Assembly (NCBI RefSeq): GCF_003014595.1
Contig: NZ_PYGK01000003.1
Span: 248,001-312,000 of the forward strand
Direction of reading: 5' to 3'
DNA length: 64,000 nt
Origin: Chitinophaga ginsengisoli
Lineage (GTDB): Bacteria > Bacteroidota > Bacteroidia > Chitinophagales > Chitinophagaceae
Shown here: positions 36,120 through 45,372 of the stretch, in pieces
Numbering within the stretch: the first letter of the stretch is position 1
How the letters are laid out: each line of letters opens with the position of its first letter
Made by a program: the position numbers and the translations under genes
The notes under the pieces: generated by a model
The model's input: only the letters and a program-made list of their open reading frames with translations
What the model was told of the DNA's origin: nothing
Database searches by the model: none

Positions 36120-37463
36120 ATGAATTACATCATCCGCAATATATCAGTGGTCAACGAAGGCACCACTACTGTTCAGGACGTATATATACAAGATGGCCGC
36201 ATCGCGAAGATGGCGCCACAATTGAATGTAAGCGGTCAATACACCGAAATTAACGGCGAAGGCAAACACCTACTGCCCGGTGTTATTGACGACCAGGTGC
36301 ATTTCCGCGAACCTGGCCTTACCCACAAAGCCACCATCTATACAGAAGCCCGCGCAGCCGTTGCCGGAGGTACCACCAGCTTCATGGAAATGCCGAATAC
36401 ACAGCCGGCAGCACTTACACAGGAATTACTGGAAGATAAATATCAAATTGCCGCACAGCATTCACTGGCGAATTACTCCTTTTTTATGGGAGTGGCCAAT
36501 GACAATGTGGAAGAGGTGCTGAGAACAAATGCAAAAAAAGATCAGATCTGTGGTGTAAAGATCTTCATGGGATCTTCTACCGGCAATATGCTGGTGGACA
36601 ATTACATCACACTGGAACAGATCTTCTCTGGCAGTGAACTGCTGATTGCCACACATTGTGAGGATGAAAAGATCATTAAGGCCAACCTGGAAAAATACAA
36701 ACAGGAAGTAGGTGCGGAAAACCTCACGGTAGAGTATCATCCGATCATCCGCAATGAAGAAGCCTGTTTCGAGTCATCTCTGACCGCTATCCAGTTTGCT
36801 AAAAAATTCAATTCAAGACTACACATCCTGCATATCTCCACTGAAAGGGAATTACAGCTGTTCAGCAATATGCTGCCATTGGAAGAAAAACGCATTACGG
36901 CTGAAGTATGTGTACATCATCTGCATTTTTCTGCCGAAGACTACGGATCCAGGGGCAACCTGATCAAGTGTAATCCGGCTATCAAGGCAGTGCATAACAA
37001 ACATGCGCTTTGGAAAGGCTTGCTGGATGACAGGCTCGATATCATTGCTACAGACCATGCGCCGCATACCTGGGAGGAAAAACATCAGCCTTATTTACAG
37101 GCGCCTTCCGGCGTTCCATTGGTGCAGCATAGCCTGCTGCTGATGCTGGAGCACGTATCGCTGGGCAATATTACCCTGGAAAAAGTGGTGGAAAAGATGT
37201 GTCATGCGCCGGCAGTATGTTTCCAGATCAAAGACAGGGGCTATCTGCGGGAAGGTTACTTTGCTGATTGTGTGATCGTTGATCTGCAACAGGCCACTAC
37301 AGTAGATAAACAGAATATCTATTACAAGTGCGGCTGGTCTCCTTTTGAGGAACACACCTTCCCGGCTGCTGTTACTCACACGTTTGTGAGCGGGCACCTG
37401 GCTTATGAGAACGGCCAATTCAATGAATCAGCAAGAGGACAACGCCTGTTATTTAACCGTTGA
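36120..37463 (+). CDS. pyrC: Dihydroorotase-like amidohydrolase
   Basis: 447 residues of the amidohydrolase superfamily, closing carbamoyl-aspartate to dihydroorotate in pyrimidine synthesis. Metal-site regions are GVIDDQVHFREPG, the carbamylated-lysine segment CGVKIFMGSSTGN, HILHIST, VCVHHLHF and TDHAPHT. The first motif is normally D-x-H-x-H; here the first histidine is Gln (codon CAG, DDQVH). This may be a lineage habit or reduced metal binding. The length and other ligands fit class I dihydroorotase. The upstream TATCTTTG box fixes the ATG. Confidence 0.88.
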   Translation: MNYIIRNISVVNEGTTTVQDVYIQDGRIAKMAPQLNVSGQYTEINGEGKHLLPGVIDDQVHFREPGLTHKATIYTEARAAVAGGTTSFMEMPNTQPAALTQELLEDKYQIAAQHSLANYSFFMGVANDNVEEVLRTNAKKDQICGVKIFMGSSTGNMLVDNYITLEQIFSGSELLIATHCEDEKIIKANLEKYKQEVGAENLTVEYHPIIRNEEACFESSLTAIQFAKKFNSRLHILHISTERELQLFSNMLPLEEKRITAEVCVHHLHFSAEDYGSRGNLIKCNPAIKAVHNKHALWKGLLDDRLDIIATDHAPHTWEEKHQPYLQAPSGVPLVQHSLLLMLEHVSLGNITLEKVVEKMCHAPAVCFQIKDRGYLREGYFADCVIVDLQQATTVDKQNIYYKCGWSPFEEHTFPAAVTHTFVSGHLAYENGQFNESARGQRLLFNR

Positions 37464-37646
37464 TCCTGTTCAACAGATAAAGGAGAATGCTCTTATCACT
37501 CATTTGATAAGAGCATTTTCTTTTGTACAATTGCCATCCTCTGCATTTATGGAAATGGCGGCGCATTGCATCTATACATATTATTGGAAACAGCGCAAGT
37601 CACGATACCAATTTTTTTCTATTATATTCACTAAAAATACCTGTGC

Positions 37647-38978
37647 ATGGAACTGGACAAAACAACCTACTATGATCTCTCCATCTTTAACCGTGAAGAA
37701 GAATATTCGCTGTTTCATAAACTGGATTTTACCACTACCACAGGTGGCAAGGAATACTTAAGGTACCTGTACAGCAATCCTTTAAAAGATATTGCATCCA
37801 TAGAAGAGCGTCAGCGGGTGCTGCAATTCATCCTGCAGCAGGAAGATAGCTGGCCGGCAGATATTATCAGTAACGGTACTATCGTCGTGATGGAAAACTA
37901 CCTGGAAGCACAAATAGAACCTATCAGCAACCCGGATGGGGTACCTCTGCTGGTAAGTGCGCTTTTGACAAAAACTATCTTTTCACCGGACTATAGTTTT
38001 ATCAAATTCTCTTTTACCCAGCTACTCAATTTACTGAAGGGATTCCGTCAGCTGGAAAAGAACTTCAATACCGATCAGGCGCCTAAAATACTCAAGCAAA
38101 TGCTGGACAGGGCGCATCATTTGTTGTATCAGAAAGAGTTCAATGATATTATAGTGGCGAGTGATGCAGGTCCTGTGTCTTTTGTACAGATCCTCAGATA
38201 TGATCATTATATCCGTAAAAGACAGCGGAAGAGTATTTCCGAATTGCTGGATATCTACCGCCGTCTAGACGCCTATTATGCTATGGCAAAGGCGGTACGG
38301 CATTTCAAGCTGCAGTTCCCAGTTTTTGAAGATACGCCTCATCCTTTTGTGGAGCTGGATAACCTGTATCATCTCATCCTGCCAAAGCCGGTGGCATATG
38401 ATATTACTATGAAACCGCAGTCGCACTTCCTGTTCCTGACAGGGGCGAATATGGCAGGGAAAACCACCTTCATCAAGGCAGTGGGCGTAGCGGTATTCCT
38501 GGCGCATATTGGTATGGGTGTGCCGGCGGGAAGTATGAAGCTGAGCTTCTTTAATGGTATCTTCAGTAATATCCAGGTGCAGGATAACATCTTTAAAGGA
38601 GAAAGTTATTTCTACAATGAAGTACAGCGTATCAAGAATACGATCATCAAAATAAATGATAACAAAAAGTGGTTGGTGCTGATAGATGAAATGTTTAAAG
38701 GCACTAATGTGGAAGATGCGAAGAACTGTTCACTGGCGGTGGTGAATGGATTGCTGAAGAGTACCAACTGTCTGTTCATCCTATCCACACACTTGTATGA
38801 GATTGCAGAAGAGCTACAGAATGCACAGAATATCCGTTTCAAGTATTTTGAATCGCAGGTAATAGAAGATAATCTTTACTTCACTTATCAGCTGAAAGAT
38901 GGTGTGGCAAAGGAAAAGATAGGTTATCTCATCCTGAAGCGAGAAAAGGTGCTGGACTTACTGAATGAGATAAAGTAA
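37647..38978 (+). CDS. MutS-like ATPase without mismatch-recognition domains
   Basis: 443 residues. The ATPase domain is typical of MutS: Walker A FLTGANMAGKTTF, Walker B LVLIDEMFKGTN and the downstream ILSTHLYEIAE. Before it lies a helical lever/core part. The N-terminal mismatch-binding and connector domains of true MutS (about 800 residues) are missing, so it cannot be the mismatch repair sensor. Small MutS relatives (MutS2-, MutS7- or MutS8-like) act in recombination, translation rescue or are unknown. It starts 183 bases after pyrC. Confidence 0.9.
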   Translation: MELDKTTYYDLSIFNREEEYSLFHKLDFTTTTGGKEYLRYLYSNPLKDIASIEERQRVLQFILQQEDSWPADIISNGTIVVMENYLEAQIEPISNPDGVPLLVSALLTKTIFSPDYSFIKFSFTQLLNLLKGFRQLEKNFNTDQAPKILKQMLDRAHHLLYQKEFNDIIVASDAGPVSFVQILRYDHYIRKRQRKSISELLDIYRRLDAYYAMAKAVRHFKLQFPVFEDTPHPFVELDNLYHLILPKPVAYDITMKPQSHFLFLTGANMAGKTTFIKAVGVAVFLAHIGMGVPAGSMKLSFFNGIFSNIQVQDNIFKGESYFYNEVQRIKNTIIKINDNKKWLVLIDEMFKGTNVEDAKNCSLAVVNGLLKSTNCLFILSTHLYEIAEELQNAQNIRFKYFESQVIEDNLYFTYQLKDGVAKEKIGYLILKREKVLDLLNEIK

Positions 38979-38986
38979 AATGAATG

Positions 38987-39050
38987 GAATGAATAAATAT
39001 TGAATGATCGGCTTTCTATAAATTCGACATTGATATTTATTCATTCTTCT
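38987..39050 (+). terminator. Long AT-rich hairpin after the MutS-like gene
   Basis: A perfect 14-bp stem GAATGAATAAATAT / ATATTTATTCATTC around a 32-base loop, followed by CTTCTTTT. It lies just before comM and may reduce read-through into it. Confidence 0.5.
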
Positions 39051-39063
39051 TTTAACCTTATCT

Positions 39064-40608
39064 ATGATTGTGAAGACCTACGGCAGTGCCGTACAAGGCG
39101 TAGAAGCCATTTCCATTGTTATTGAAGTAAACGTTGCTCCCAAAGGCACCCAGTTTTACATTGTCGGCTTACCAGACAGCGCTGTCAAAGAGAGTGAACG
39201 GCGTATAGAGTCTGCCATTATTAACATCGGTTTCCGGTTTCCCCGTTTCAGGACAGTCGTGAACATGGCTCCGGCCAATATCAGGAAGGCCGGTTCTGCC
39301 TACGATCTGCCTATTGCATTAGGCTTGATGGCCGCTTCAGAACAGATCAATGCAGACCTGTTATCACAGTTCACTATTATGGGAGAATTATCGCTGGATG
39401 GCACTGTACAACCCATCCGGGGAGCGCTGCCTATAGCCATACAGGCCAGGAAAGAAGGCTTCAAAGGCCTGATCGTACCCTCACAGAATGCGCGTGAAGC
39501 AGCGATGGTGAATAACCTGGAGGTCTATGGTGTTACACATCTGCGGGAAGTGATCGAGTTCCTGCAGGCGCCTGATACGCTGCAGCCAGTATTTGTAGAC
39601 ACAAGAGCAGAATTCGCCAATGGTCTGCAACATTTTGATATCGACTTTAATGATGTGAAAGGCCAGTACACGATCAAACGTGCATTGGAAGTAGCCGCAG
39701 CCGGCGGACATAATGCGCTGCTGATCGGTCCTCCGGGTGCAGGTAAAACCATGCTGGCCCGCAGGCTTTGCACTATTCTGCCGCCGCTTAGTTTACAGGA
39801 AGCGCTGGAAACGACCAAGATCCATTCTGTGGCGGGTAAACTGCCGGCAGATGCTTCGCTGATTACGCAAAGACCTTTCCGTTCTCCGCATCATACGATC
39901 AGTCATACTGCCTTGATCGGTGGAGGTAGTATTCCACAACCGGGAGAAATATCACTGGCGCACAATGGTGTACTGTTCCTGGATGAACTGCCGGAGTTCA
40001 GCAGGCAGGCGCTTGAGGTCATGCGGCAACCTATTGAGGAAAGAAAGGTGTCTATTTCCCGGGCGAGACTGTCTGTGGAATTCCCTGCCAGTTTCATGCT
40101 GGTCACCAGTATGAATCCCTGCCCCTGTGGGTTCTTTAATCATCCGGAAAAGGCATGCACCTGTGCGCCCGGTTCAGTACAACGGTATCTGAACAGGGTA
40201 TCCGGTCCTTTAATGGACAGGATAGATCTTCATATAGAGGTGACACCCGTGCCCGTACAGGCGCTGCTGGACTATTCTGATGGGGAATCCAGCGCAGTTA
40301 TACGGGAACGGGTATTAATGGCAAGAGAGATACAAAGTGCCCGATTCAGGGCTTACAGGGGCATTTACTGCAATGCACAGATGACCACCAGCCTGCTACG
40401 GAAGGTATGCCAGCTGAATAAAGATGGGGAAAACCTTTTAAAGAACGCCATGCAGAAGCTGAAGCTTTCCGCACGGGCCTATGACAGGATCCTCAAGGTA
40501 AGCCGCACAGCAGCTGATCTGGAAGCCAGCGAACAGATAAAGATCGAGCACCTGGCAGAAGCCATTCATTGCAGAAGTCTGGACAGAGAAGATTGGTGGG
40601 ATAAATAG
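39064..40608 (+). CDS. comM: YifB/ComM-family AAA ATPase (Mg-chelatase-like)
   Basis: 514 residues. The N-terminal domain (VEVNVAPKGTQFYIVGLPD) is typical of ComM. The AAA part has Walker A GPPGAGKTMLA, Walker B VLFLDELPEF and sensor segment TSMNPCPCGF. A cysteine pair (CPCG, CTC) may bind zinc. ComM is a hexameric helicase-like protein that extends branch migration during natural transformation; competence in this organism is not otherwise shown in the window. Its last 40 bases are repeated in the intergenic gap that follows. Confidence 0.95.
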   Translation: MIVKTYGSAVQGVEAISIVIEVNVAPKGTQFYIVGLPDSAVKESERRIESAIINIGFRFPRFRTVVNMAPANIRKAGSAYDLPIALGLMAASEQINADLLSQFTIMGELSLDGTVQPIRGALPIAIQARKEGFKGLIVPSQNAREAAMVNNLEVYGVTHLREVIEFLQAPDTLQPVFVDTRAEFANGLQHFDIDFNDVKGQYTIKRALEVAAAGGHNALLIGPPGAGKTMLARRLCTILPPLSLQEALETTKIHSVAGKLPADASLITQRPFRSPHHTISHTALIGGGSIPQPGEISLAHNGVLFLDELPEFSRQALEVMRQPIEERKVSISRARLSVEFPASFMLVTSMNPCPCGFFNHPEKACTCAPGSVQRYLNRVSGPLMDRIDLHIEVTPVPVQALLDYSDGESSAVIRERVLMAREIQSARFRAYRGIYCNAQMTTSLLRKVCQLNKDGENLLKNAMQKLKLSARAYDRILKVSRTAADLEASEQIKIEHLAEAIHCRSLDREDWWDK

Positions 40609-40741
40609 TCTTTTATGCCACCAGGCTGCTGCTGGTCTTCAAACCTGTAAACACATAAAAGTCATGTGCCCGGCAGCAATCATCCGTTGCAGCAACCGGA
40701 CAGAGAAAACTGGTGGAATAAATAGTCTGCTATGCCACCAG
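40581..40741. repeat. Partial tandem duplication at the comM / EF-G-like junction
   Basis: A 44-bp block at 40581-40624 is repeated at 40698-40741 with five differences (39 of 44 identical), 117 bp apart. The first copy covers the comM stop; the second covers the stop of the EF-G-like gene. Both copies hold GGACAGAGAA and TATGCCACCAG. The duplication has produced the end of one of the two genes. Confidence 0.75.
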
Positions 40742-42859
40742 TTCTGCACTTTTATAGTCCTCAGACAGTTTCTTCTGTAAGTCAGTTGGTACCGGGGCAT
40801 ACTCTGCAAACGCGGATTTGATCTTAGCCTTACCCTGCGTAACATTCCGCAGTGCTGCATACAATTTGTCCAGCTCTGCCTGTGGGGTACGGGCTTTGAT
40901 GACCTGGTAGTTGTTCTGCGTATCCATACCTGTGATGATGCTTCTGCGGCTTTGCAGTTCGCTCATCACATCTCCCGCCATCACATCGGGGGCGGAGATC
41001 TCGATATCATATACGGGCTCCAGCAACTGTGGGGCTGCCTGGTGAAAGGCATCCCTGAAGGCCATCATACCGGCTATCTTGAAAGAGATATCATTACTGT
41101 CCACAGGATGCATTTTACCATCATAGACGCTTACCCGGATGTCCCGCACATAGGAGCCGGTAAGCGGTCCTTCCTGCATTTTCTCCATCACGCCTTTGAG
41201 GATGGAGGGCAGGAAGCGGGCATCAATGGCGCCTCCTACGATGCAGTTATTGAACACCAGCTTTCCACCCCAGTTAAGGTCAATCTCATCTGTGTCACGC
41301 ACCGGATGCTCCTTATAAGGCGGCATACCTTCATAGTAAGGTTCAATAGTGAGGTATACTTCCCCAAACTGGCCGGCGCCACCAGATTGTTTCTTATGAC
41401 GGTAGGTAGCTGTAGCATGTTTCCGGATGGTTTCCCGATAAGGGATCTTCGCCGCATAGTATTCCACATGCATTTTATAGATATTTTCCAGCCTCCATTT
41501 TGTCAGGGCCAGGTGCAGGTCTCCCTGTCCGTGCAGGATCACCTGTTTTAACTCGCGGTTGTATTCTATTTCCAGGGTAGGATCTTCCATGTGCAGTTCC
41601 GCCAGTACTTCACTCAGCTTCTCATCATCGGCTTTACTGGTGGCCTCGATGGCTACTCTGACCTTAGGAGTCGGGAACTCAATAGGTTTCACCTGCTTGC
41701 CAGACTGCTTATCGCCGAGGGTATGATTGGTGAGTGTATTTTTCAGTTTCAGGGTACAGCCAATATCGCCGGTACGTAACACATCGGTGGTGTTCCTGTT
41801 GCGACCGTCGGTAATGAACAACTGGTTCAGCCGTTCCATGGTATTACCCTTTTCATTGTATAATTCGACGCCCGCCTTTATTTCGCCTGCCAGTACCTTA
41901 AAAAACGAAAGGCGCCCTATATGGGGCTCCTGGAGGGTTTTAAACACGAATAAGACTGGTGATGCTGCCGGATCACAAGGAATAACGCTGCCATCTTCTG
42001 CCTGTTCCGGGGGCATCTCTATGGCAGCGGGGGCCACATTATCAATAAAGCCCATTAAACGACCGCTGCCTATGTTATGGATGGCTGAAAGACAGAAGAC
42101 AGGGAATACCTGGTGTTTCAACATCCCTATCTTCAGCCCCTGTCTCATTTCATCTTCGTCGAGGTTCCCTTTCTCAAAATACTGTTCCATCAGGGTATCA
42201 TCATTTTCGGCGGCCTTTTCCACCAGCTCATTATGGAGCCGCTCCGCCTGTTCCTTTTCGCTGTCAGGAATGGGGAGCTTCTCCGGCTTACCCCCGTTCT
42301 CCGGAAAACGGTACATGGTCATTTTGAGCAGGTCTATCACACTGTTAAACCCGGTACCCTGATTTACAGGATATTGCATAATGGTCACGGCGGAACCGAA
42401 AACCCGGCGTGCGTCATCTACTGTACGGGTAAAGTTGGCCTGTTCTGCATCTAACTGGTTGACTGCCAGAATAGTTGGCTTCTGGTATTTGTCTACATAA
42501 TCCCATATCTGTTCTGTACCTACTTCTACCCCATACTGTGCATTCAGGAGTAGGAGCGCTGTATCGCAGACGCGGATAGAGGAAATGATTTCGCCGATAA
42601 AGTCTTCCAGTCCGGGGGTGTCGATGATATTGATCTTATAATCACGCCATTCGGTATGCAGGCATGTGGCATAGACGGAGCTTCCCCTTTCATGTTCTAC
42701 GTCGTGATAGTCGGAAACGGTGTTTCCTTCTTCAACGGTACCGCGTCGGGGAATGATACCAGCTTCGAACAGCATGGTTTCACAAAGGGTTGTTTTTCCG
42801 CTCTTTGCGGCACCCAATAGTACAATGTTCCTGATGTGTTTTTCGTCATAGGTCTTCAT
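40730..42859 (-). CDS. Elongation factor G-like GTPase (EF-G paralogue)
   Basis: 709 residues with the five-domain EF-G plan. The G-domain motifs deviate: G1 GAAKSGKT, G2 ERGSSV instead of ERGITI, G3 DTPG and G4 NQLD instead of NKxD. Domains II to V follow (FAYRHKKQSGGAGQFGEV is the domain IV start, and ISAPDVMAGDVMSEL is in domain V). Such divergent paralogues (EF-G2, FusA2 or ribosome-protection-like) may aid ribosome recycling or protection. Its K-to-Q change in G4 may alter nucleotide preference. It is convergent with comM and divergent from the ABC exporter. Confidence 0.9.
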   Translation of the reverse strand: MKTYDEKHIRNIVLLGAAKSGKTTLCETMLFEAGIIPRRGTVEEGNTVSDYHDVEHERGSSVYATCLHTEWRDYKINIIDTPGLEDFIGEIISSIRVCDTALLLLNAQYGVEVGTEQIWDYVDKYQKPTILAVNQLDAEQANFTRTVDDARRVFGSAVTIMQYPVNQGTGFNSVIDLLKMTMYRFPENGGKPEKLPIPDSEKEQAERLHNELVEKAAENDDTLMEQYFEKGNLDEDEMRQGLKIGMLKHQVFPVFCLSAIHNIGSGRLMGFIDNVAPAAIEMPPEQAEDGSVIPCDPAASPVLFVFKTLQEPHIGRLSFFKVLAGEIKAGVELYNEKGNTMERLNQLFITDGRNRNTTDVLRTGDIGCTLKLKNTLTNHTLGDKQSGKQVKPIEFPTPKVRVAIEATSKADDEKLSEVLAELHMEDPTLEIEYNRELKQVILHGQGDLHLALTKWRLENIYKMHVEYYAAKIPYRETIRKHATATYRHKKQSGGAGQFGEVYLTIEPYYEGMPPYKEHPVRDTDEIDLNWGGKLVFNNCIVGGAIDARFLPSILKGVMEKMQEGPLTGSYVRDIRVSVYDGKMHPVDSNDISFKIAGMMAFRDAFHQAAPQLLEPVYDIEISAPDVMAGDVMSELQSRRSIITGMDTQNNYQVIKARTPQAELDKLYAALRNVTQGKAKIKSAFAEYAPVPTDLQKKLSEDYKSAELVA

Positions 42860-43025
42860 AAACTGTAGAATTAATAATGCTCAGCCGGAGGGGCTGACTG
42901 TAAACAATAAGAAAAGACGCAGAGGTGGAATGCCGTTTTGGTGATTTTAGCTGGTGCTCAATAAGCTGTGACCGATTCTGAGTATTAAGTTACTCTATTT
43001 TTTTCTACCGGAGCAGGTCAAACAT

Positions 43026-43053
43026 GTTGCAACATCAATATTAATTACCTTTG
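43026..43053 (+). promoter_or_regulatory. Promoter of the ABC exporter gene
   Basis: A TTG (43026-43028) and TACCTTTG (43046-43053) are 17 bases apart; the ATG is 24 bases further on. A perfect palindrome ATGTTGCAACAT (43024-43035) overlaps the TTG and could be an operator. Confidence 0.6.
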
Positions 43054-43076
43054 TCGTCTAGACCGTTATTAGTATC

Positions 43077-44852
43077 ATGAAATTGTTCTTATATTATCTG
43101 AAAAGTTACAAATGGTTGATAGGACTGGCATTGTTATTAGCTGCTATTAACCAGGTATTCTCCCTGCTGGATCCCTATATATTCGGCAGGATCGTCGACC
43201 TTTTTGCGAATCATCCGCACACGACAGCGAAAGGACTTCCGCGTCCGCAATCAGATTACGTACAAGGTGTTATTTTCTGGCTGCTGGCCTCTATAGGGGT
43301 CGCCATGGTGTCGCGTATTGCGAAAGCATTCCAGGATTATTTTGTAAATGTGATCATCCAGAAATTCGGGGCCCGGATCTATACTGACGGTCTCCGCCAT
43401 TCATTAAGGCTTCCTTATCAGCAATTTGAGGATCAGAGAAGCGGGGAAACACTGGCGGTGCTGCAGAAAGTGAGGACCGATAGTGAGAAATTCATCACTT
43501 CCTTCGTGAATGTACTGTTCGTGGCACTTATCGGGGTCATATTTGTGATGGTCTATGCTTTCAGTGTACACTGGAGCCTGGTGTTCGTGTATTTTGGCGG
43601 CAGCCTGATCCTCGGCTGGCTGATCAATGTACTGAGCAGGAAGATCAAGACCATCCAGAAGACCATCGTCAAGGAAACGACCATGCTGGCGGGTGCGACT
43701 ACAGAATCCCTCCGCAACATCGAGCTGGTAAAAAGCCTTGGGTTGACCCATCAGGAGATCGGCAGGTTGAACTCGACCACCATCCGCATCCTGATGCTGG
43801 AGCTGAAGAAAGTACGCAGCGTGCGTAGTATCAGCTTTATACAGGGTACTTTCGTGAACTTCCTGCGTCAGACTATCCTGTTCCTGCTCCTCTTTATGAT
43901 ATACAGGGACACTGTGAGTGTTGGACAGATGTTTACGCTTCAGCTGTATTCCTTCTTCATTTTCGGGCCTTTGCAGGAGTTAGGCAATATCATCCTGGCT
44001 TACCGTGAGGCGCAGGTATCACTGCTGAACTTCGAGCGGATCATGAACACGCCGATAGAACCCACCCCGGTTGACCCGATCCGGATCAACCGTATTGACA
44101 AGCTGACGTTCAAAAATGTCGGTTTCAAACACCAGACGGCTACTTCTAAAGCGCTGGATGGCATCAACTTCAACGTCAATGTAGGTGAAACGGTGGCTTT
44201 TGTGGGCCCTTCCGGTTCCGGTAAGACCACCCTGGTAAAACTGCTGGTAGGTCTTTATTCACCGCAGGAAGGTTCTATTGATTACAACGGGGTAGACAGC
44301 CGTAAGATAGATATCGAGGAGCTGAGATACCAGATTGGTTTCGTCACACAGGATACCCAGCTGTTCTCCGGATCTATCAAAGAGAACCTGTTATTCGTGA
44401 ATCCGCAGGCTACAGACGAGGAGATCCTGCAGGTAATGAAGCAGGCCAGCTGTAATACCTTACTGGAAAGAGCTGATAACGGCCTTAACTCTGTGATCGG
44501 GGAAGGTGGTATGAAGATATCCGGTGGGGAAAAACAGCGTTTATCAATTGCCCGTGCCTTATTGCGTCGTCCACGCCTGCTGGTATTTGACGAGGCGACA
44601 TCGGCGCTGGATTCCCTTACGGAAGAATCTATTTCCAATACGGTACGTGATATTACTTCTACAAGGGAGCATATCACTGTTATGATCGCACACCGTTTAT
44701 CTACGATCATGCATGCTGACAGGATCTATGTACTGGAAAAAGGCCGTATTATAGAAACCGGTACGCATGACAGATTGCTTGAAGAAAAAGGATTGTACTA
44801 TGCTATGTGGAGGCAACAGATTGGAGAAAGGTTACAGATTGCGGAGAGATAG
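43077..44852 (+). CDS. ABC exporter (fused membrane and ATPase domains, MsbA-like)
   Basis: 591 residues. Residues 15-320 form six membrane helices (LIGLALLLAAINQVFSLL, VIFWLLASIGVAMVS, FVNVLFVALIGVIFVMVYAF and others). The ATPase has Walker A GPSGSGKTT, Q-loop GFVTQDTQLFSGSI, signature ISGGEKQRLSIARAL, Walker B LLVFDEATSAL and H-loop IAHRLSTI. All catalytic residues are intact, so it is an active half-size exporter that works as a dimer. MsbA-type lipid or drug export is possible. It is followed 15 bp later by the DUF983 gene, which has its own promoter box overlapping the stop. Confidence 0.95.
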   Translation: MKLFLYYLKSYKWLIGLALLLAAINQVFSLLDPYIFGRIVDLFANHPHTTAKGLPRPQSDYVQGVIFWLLASIGVAMVSRIAKAFQDYFVNVIIQKFGARIYTDGLRHSLRLPYQQFEDQRSGETLAVLQKVRTDSEKFITSFVNVLFVALIGVIFVMVYAFSVHWSLVFVYFGGSLILGWLINVLSRKIKTIQKTIVKETTMLAGATTESLRNIELVKSLGLTHQEIGRLNSTTIRILMLELKKVRSVRSISFIQGTFVNFLRQTILFLLLFMIYRDTVSVGQMFTLQLYSFFIFGPLQELGNIILAYREAQVSLLNFERIMNTPIEPTPVDPIRINRIDKLTFKNVGFKHQTATSKALDGINFNVNVGETVAFVGPSGSGKTTLVKLLVGLYSPQEGSIDYNGVDSRKIDIEELRYQIGFVTQDTQLFSGSIKENLLFVNPQATDEEILQVMKQASCNTLLERADNGLNSVIGEGGMKISGGEKQRLSIARALLRRPRLLVFDEATSALDSLTEESISNTVRDITSTREHITVMIAHRLSTIMHADRIYVLEKGRIIETGTHDRLLEEKGLYYAMWRQQIGERLQIAER

Positions 44853-44854
44853 TT

Positions 44855-44862
44855 TATCTTTG
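44855..44862 (+). promoter_or_regulatory. Leaderless-type promoter box of the DUF983 gene
   Basis: TATCTTTG lies 3 bases after the exporter stop codon, and ends five bases before the ATG at 44868. Confidence 0.55.
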
Positions 44863-44867
44863 CGCCC

Positions 44868-45284
44868 ATGAGCAATAAGCGACCAAACTACTTCCTAAGC
44901 ATGCTATCTATGAAATGTCCGCATTGCCGTAAAGGAGATATGTTTAAGACAAAAAATGCATATACGAACCTTAGAAAGACGTTTGATATGCATGAACGCT
45001 GTCCTGTATGCGGACAGAAATACGAGCTGGAAACAGGCTTCTGGTTTGGCACCGGATATGTCAGTTATGCTTTAGGGGTGGCCTTTTCAGTGGCAACACT
45101 CATTGCCTACTGGGTATTCTTTGGCTTATCGTGGGCAGACAACAGCATCTTTATCTGGCTGGGCGTAAATGGCGTTCTGCTGATAGCGTTACAACCGTGG
45201 CTGATGCGCATCAGCAGGGTCATATATCTCTACTTTTTTGTGTATTATGATGAGAGTACGGCAGACTTGCCGGAACAAAAATAA
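44868..45284 (+). CDS. DUF983 membrane protein with zinc ribbon
   Basis: 138 residues. Two CxxC pairs (KCPHCRKG and RCPVCGQ) form a zinc ribbon, followed by GFWFGTGYVSYALGVAFSV and two membrane helices (ALGVAFSVATLIAYWVFF and IFIWLGVNGVLLIALQPWL). This is the typical DUF983 layout; the function is unknown. The strong TATCTTTG box suggests it has its own transcript in addition to read-through from the ABC gene. Confidence 0.9.
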   Translation: MSNKRPNYFLSMLSMKCPHCRKGDMFKTKNAYTNLRKTFDMHERCPVCGQKYELETGFWFGTGYVSYALGVAFSVATLIAYWVFFGLSWADNSIFIWLGVNGVLLIALQPWLMRISRVIYLYFFVYYDESTADLPEQK

Positions 45285-45287
45285 AAG

Positions 45288-45320
45288 GAAGGCTGGCAGT
45301 AATGTCAGCCTTCTTCATTT
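45288..45320 (+). terminator. Terminator after the DUF983 gene
   Basis: An 8-bp stem GAAGGCTG / CAGCCTTC, extended by CA/TG with a bulge, then TTCATTT. Confidence 0.7.
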
Positions 45321-45372
45321 ATGCCCTGCATTCATTGCATGACTTTTGCGATATCTTTCCAAAAGATCGCTC

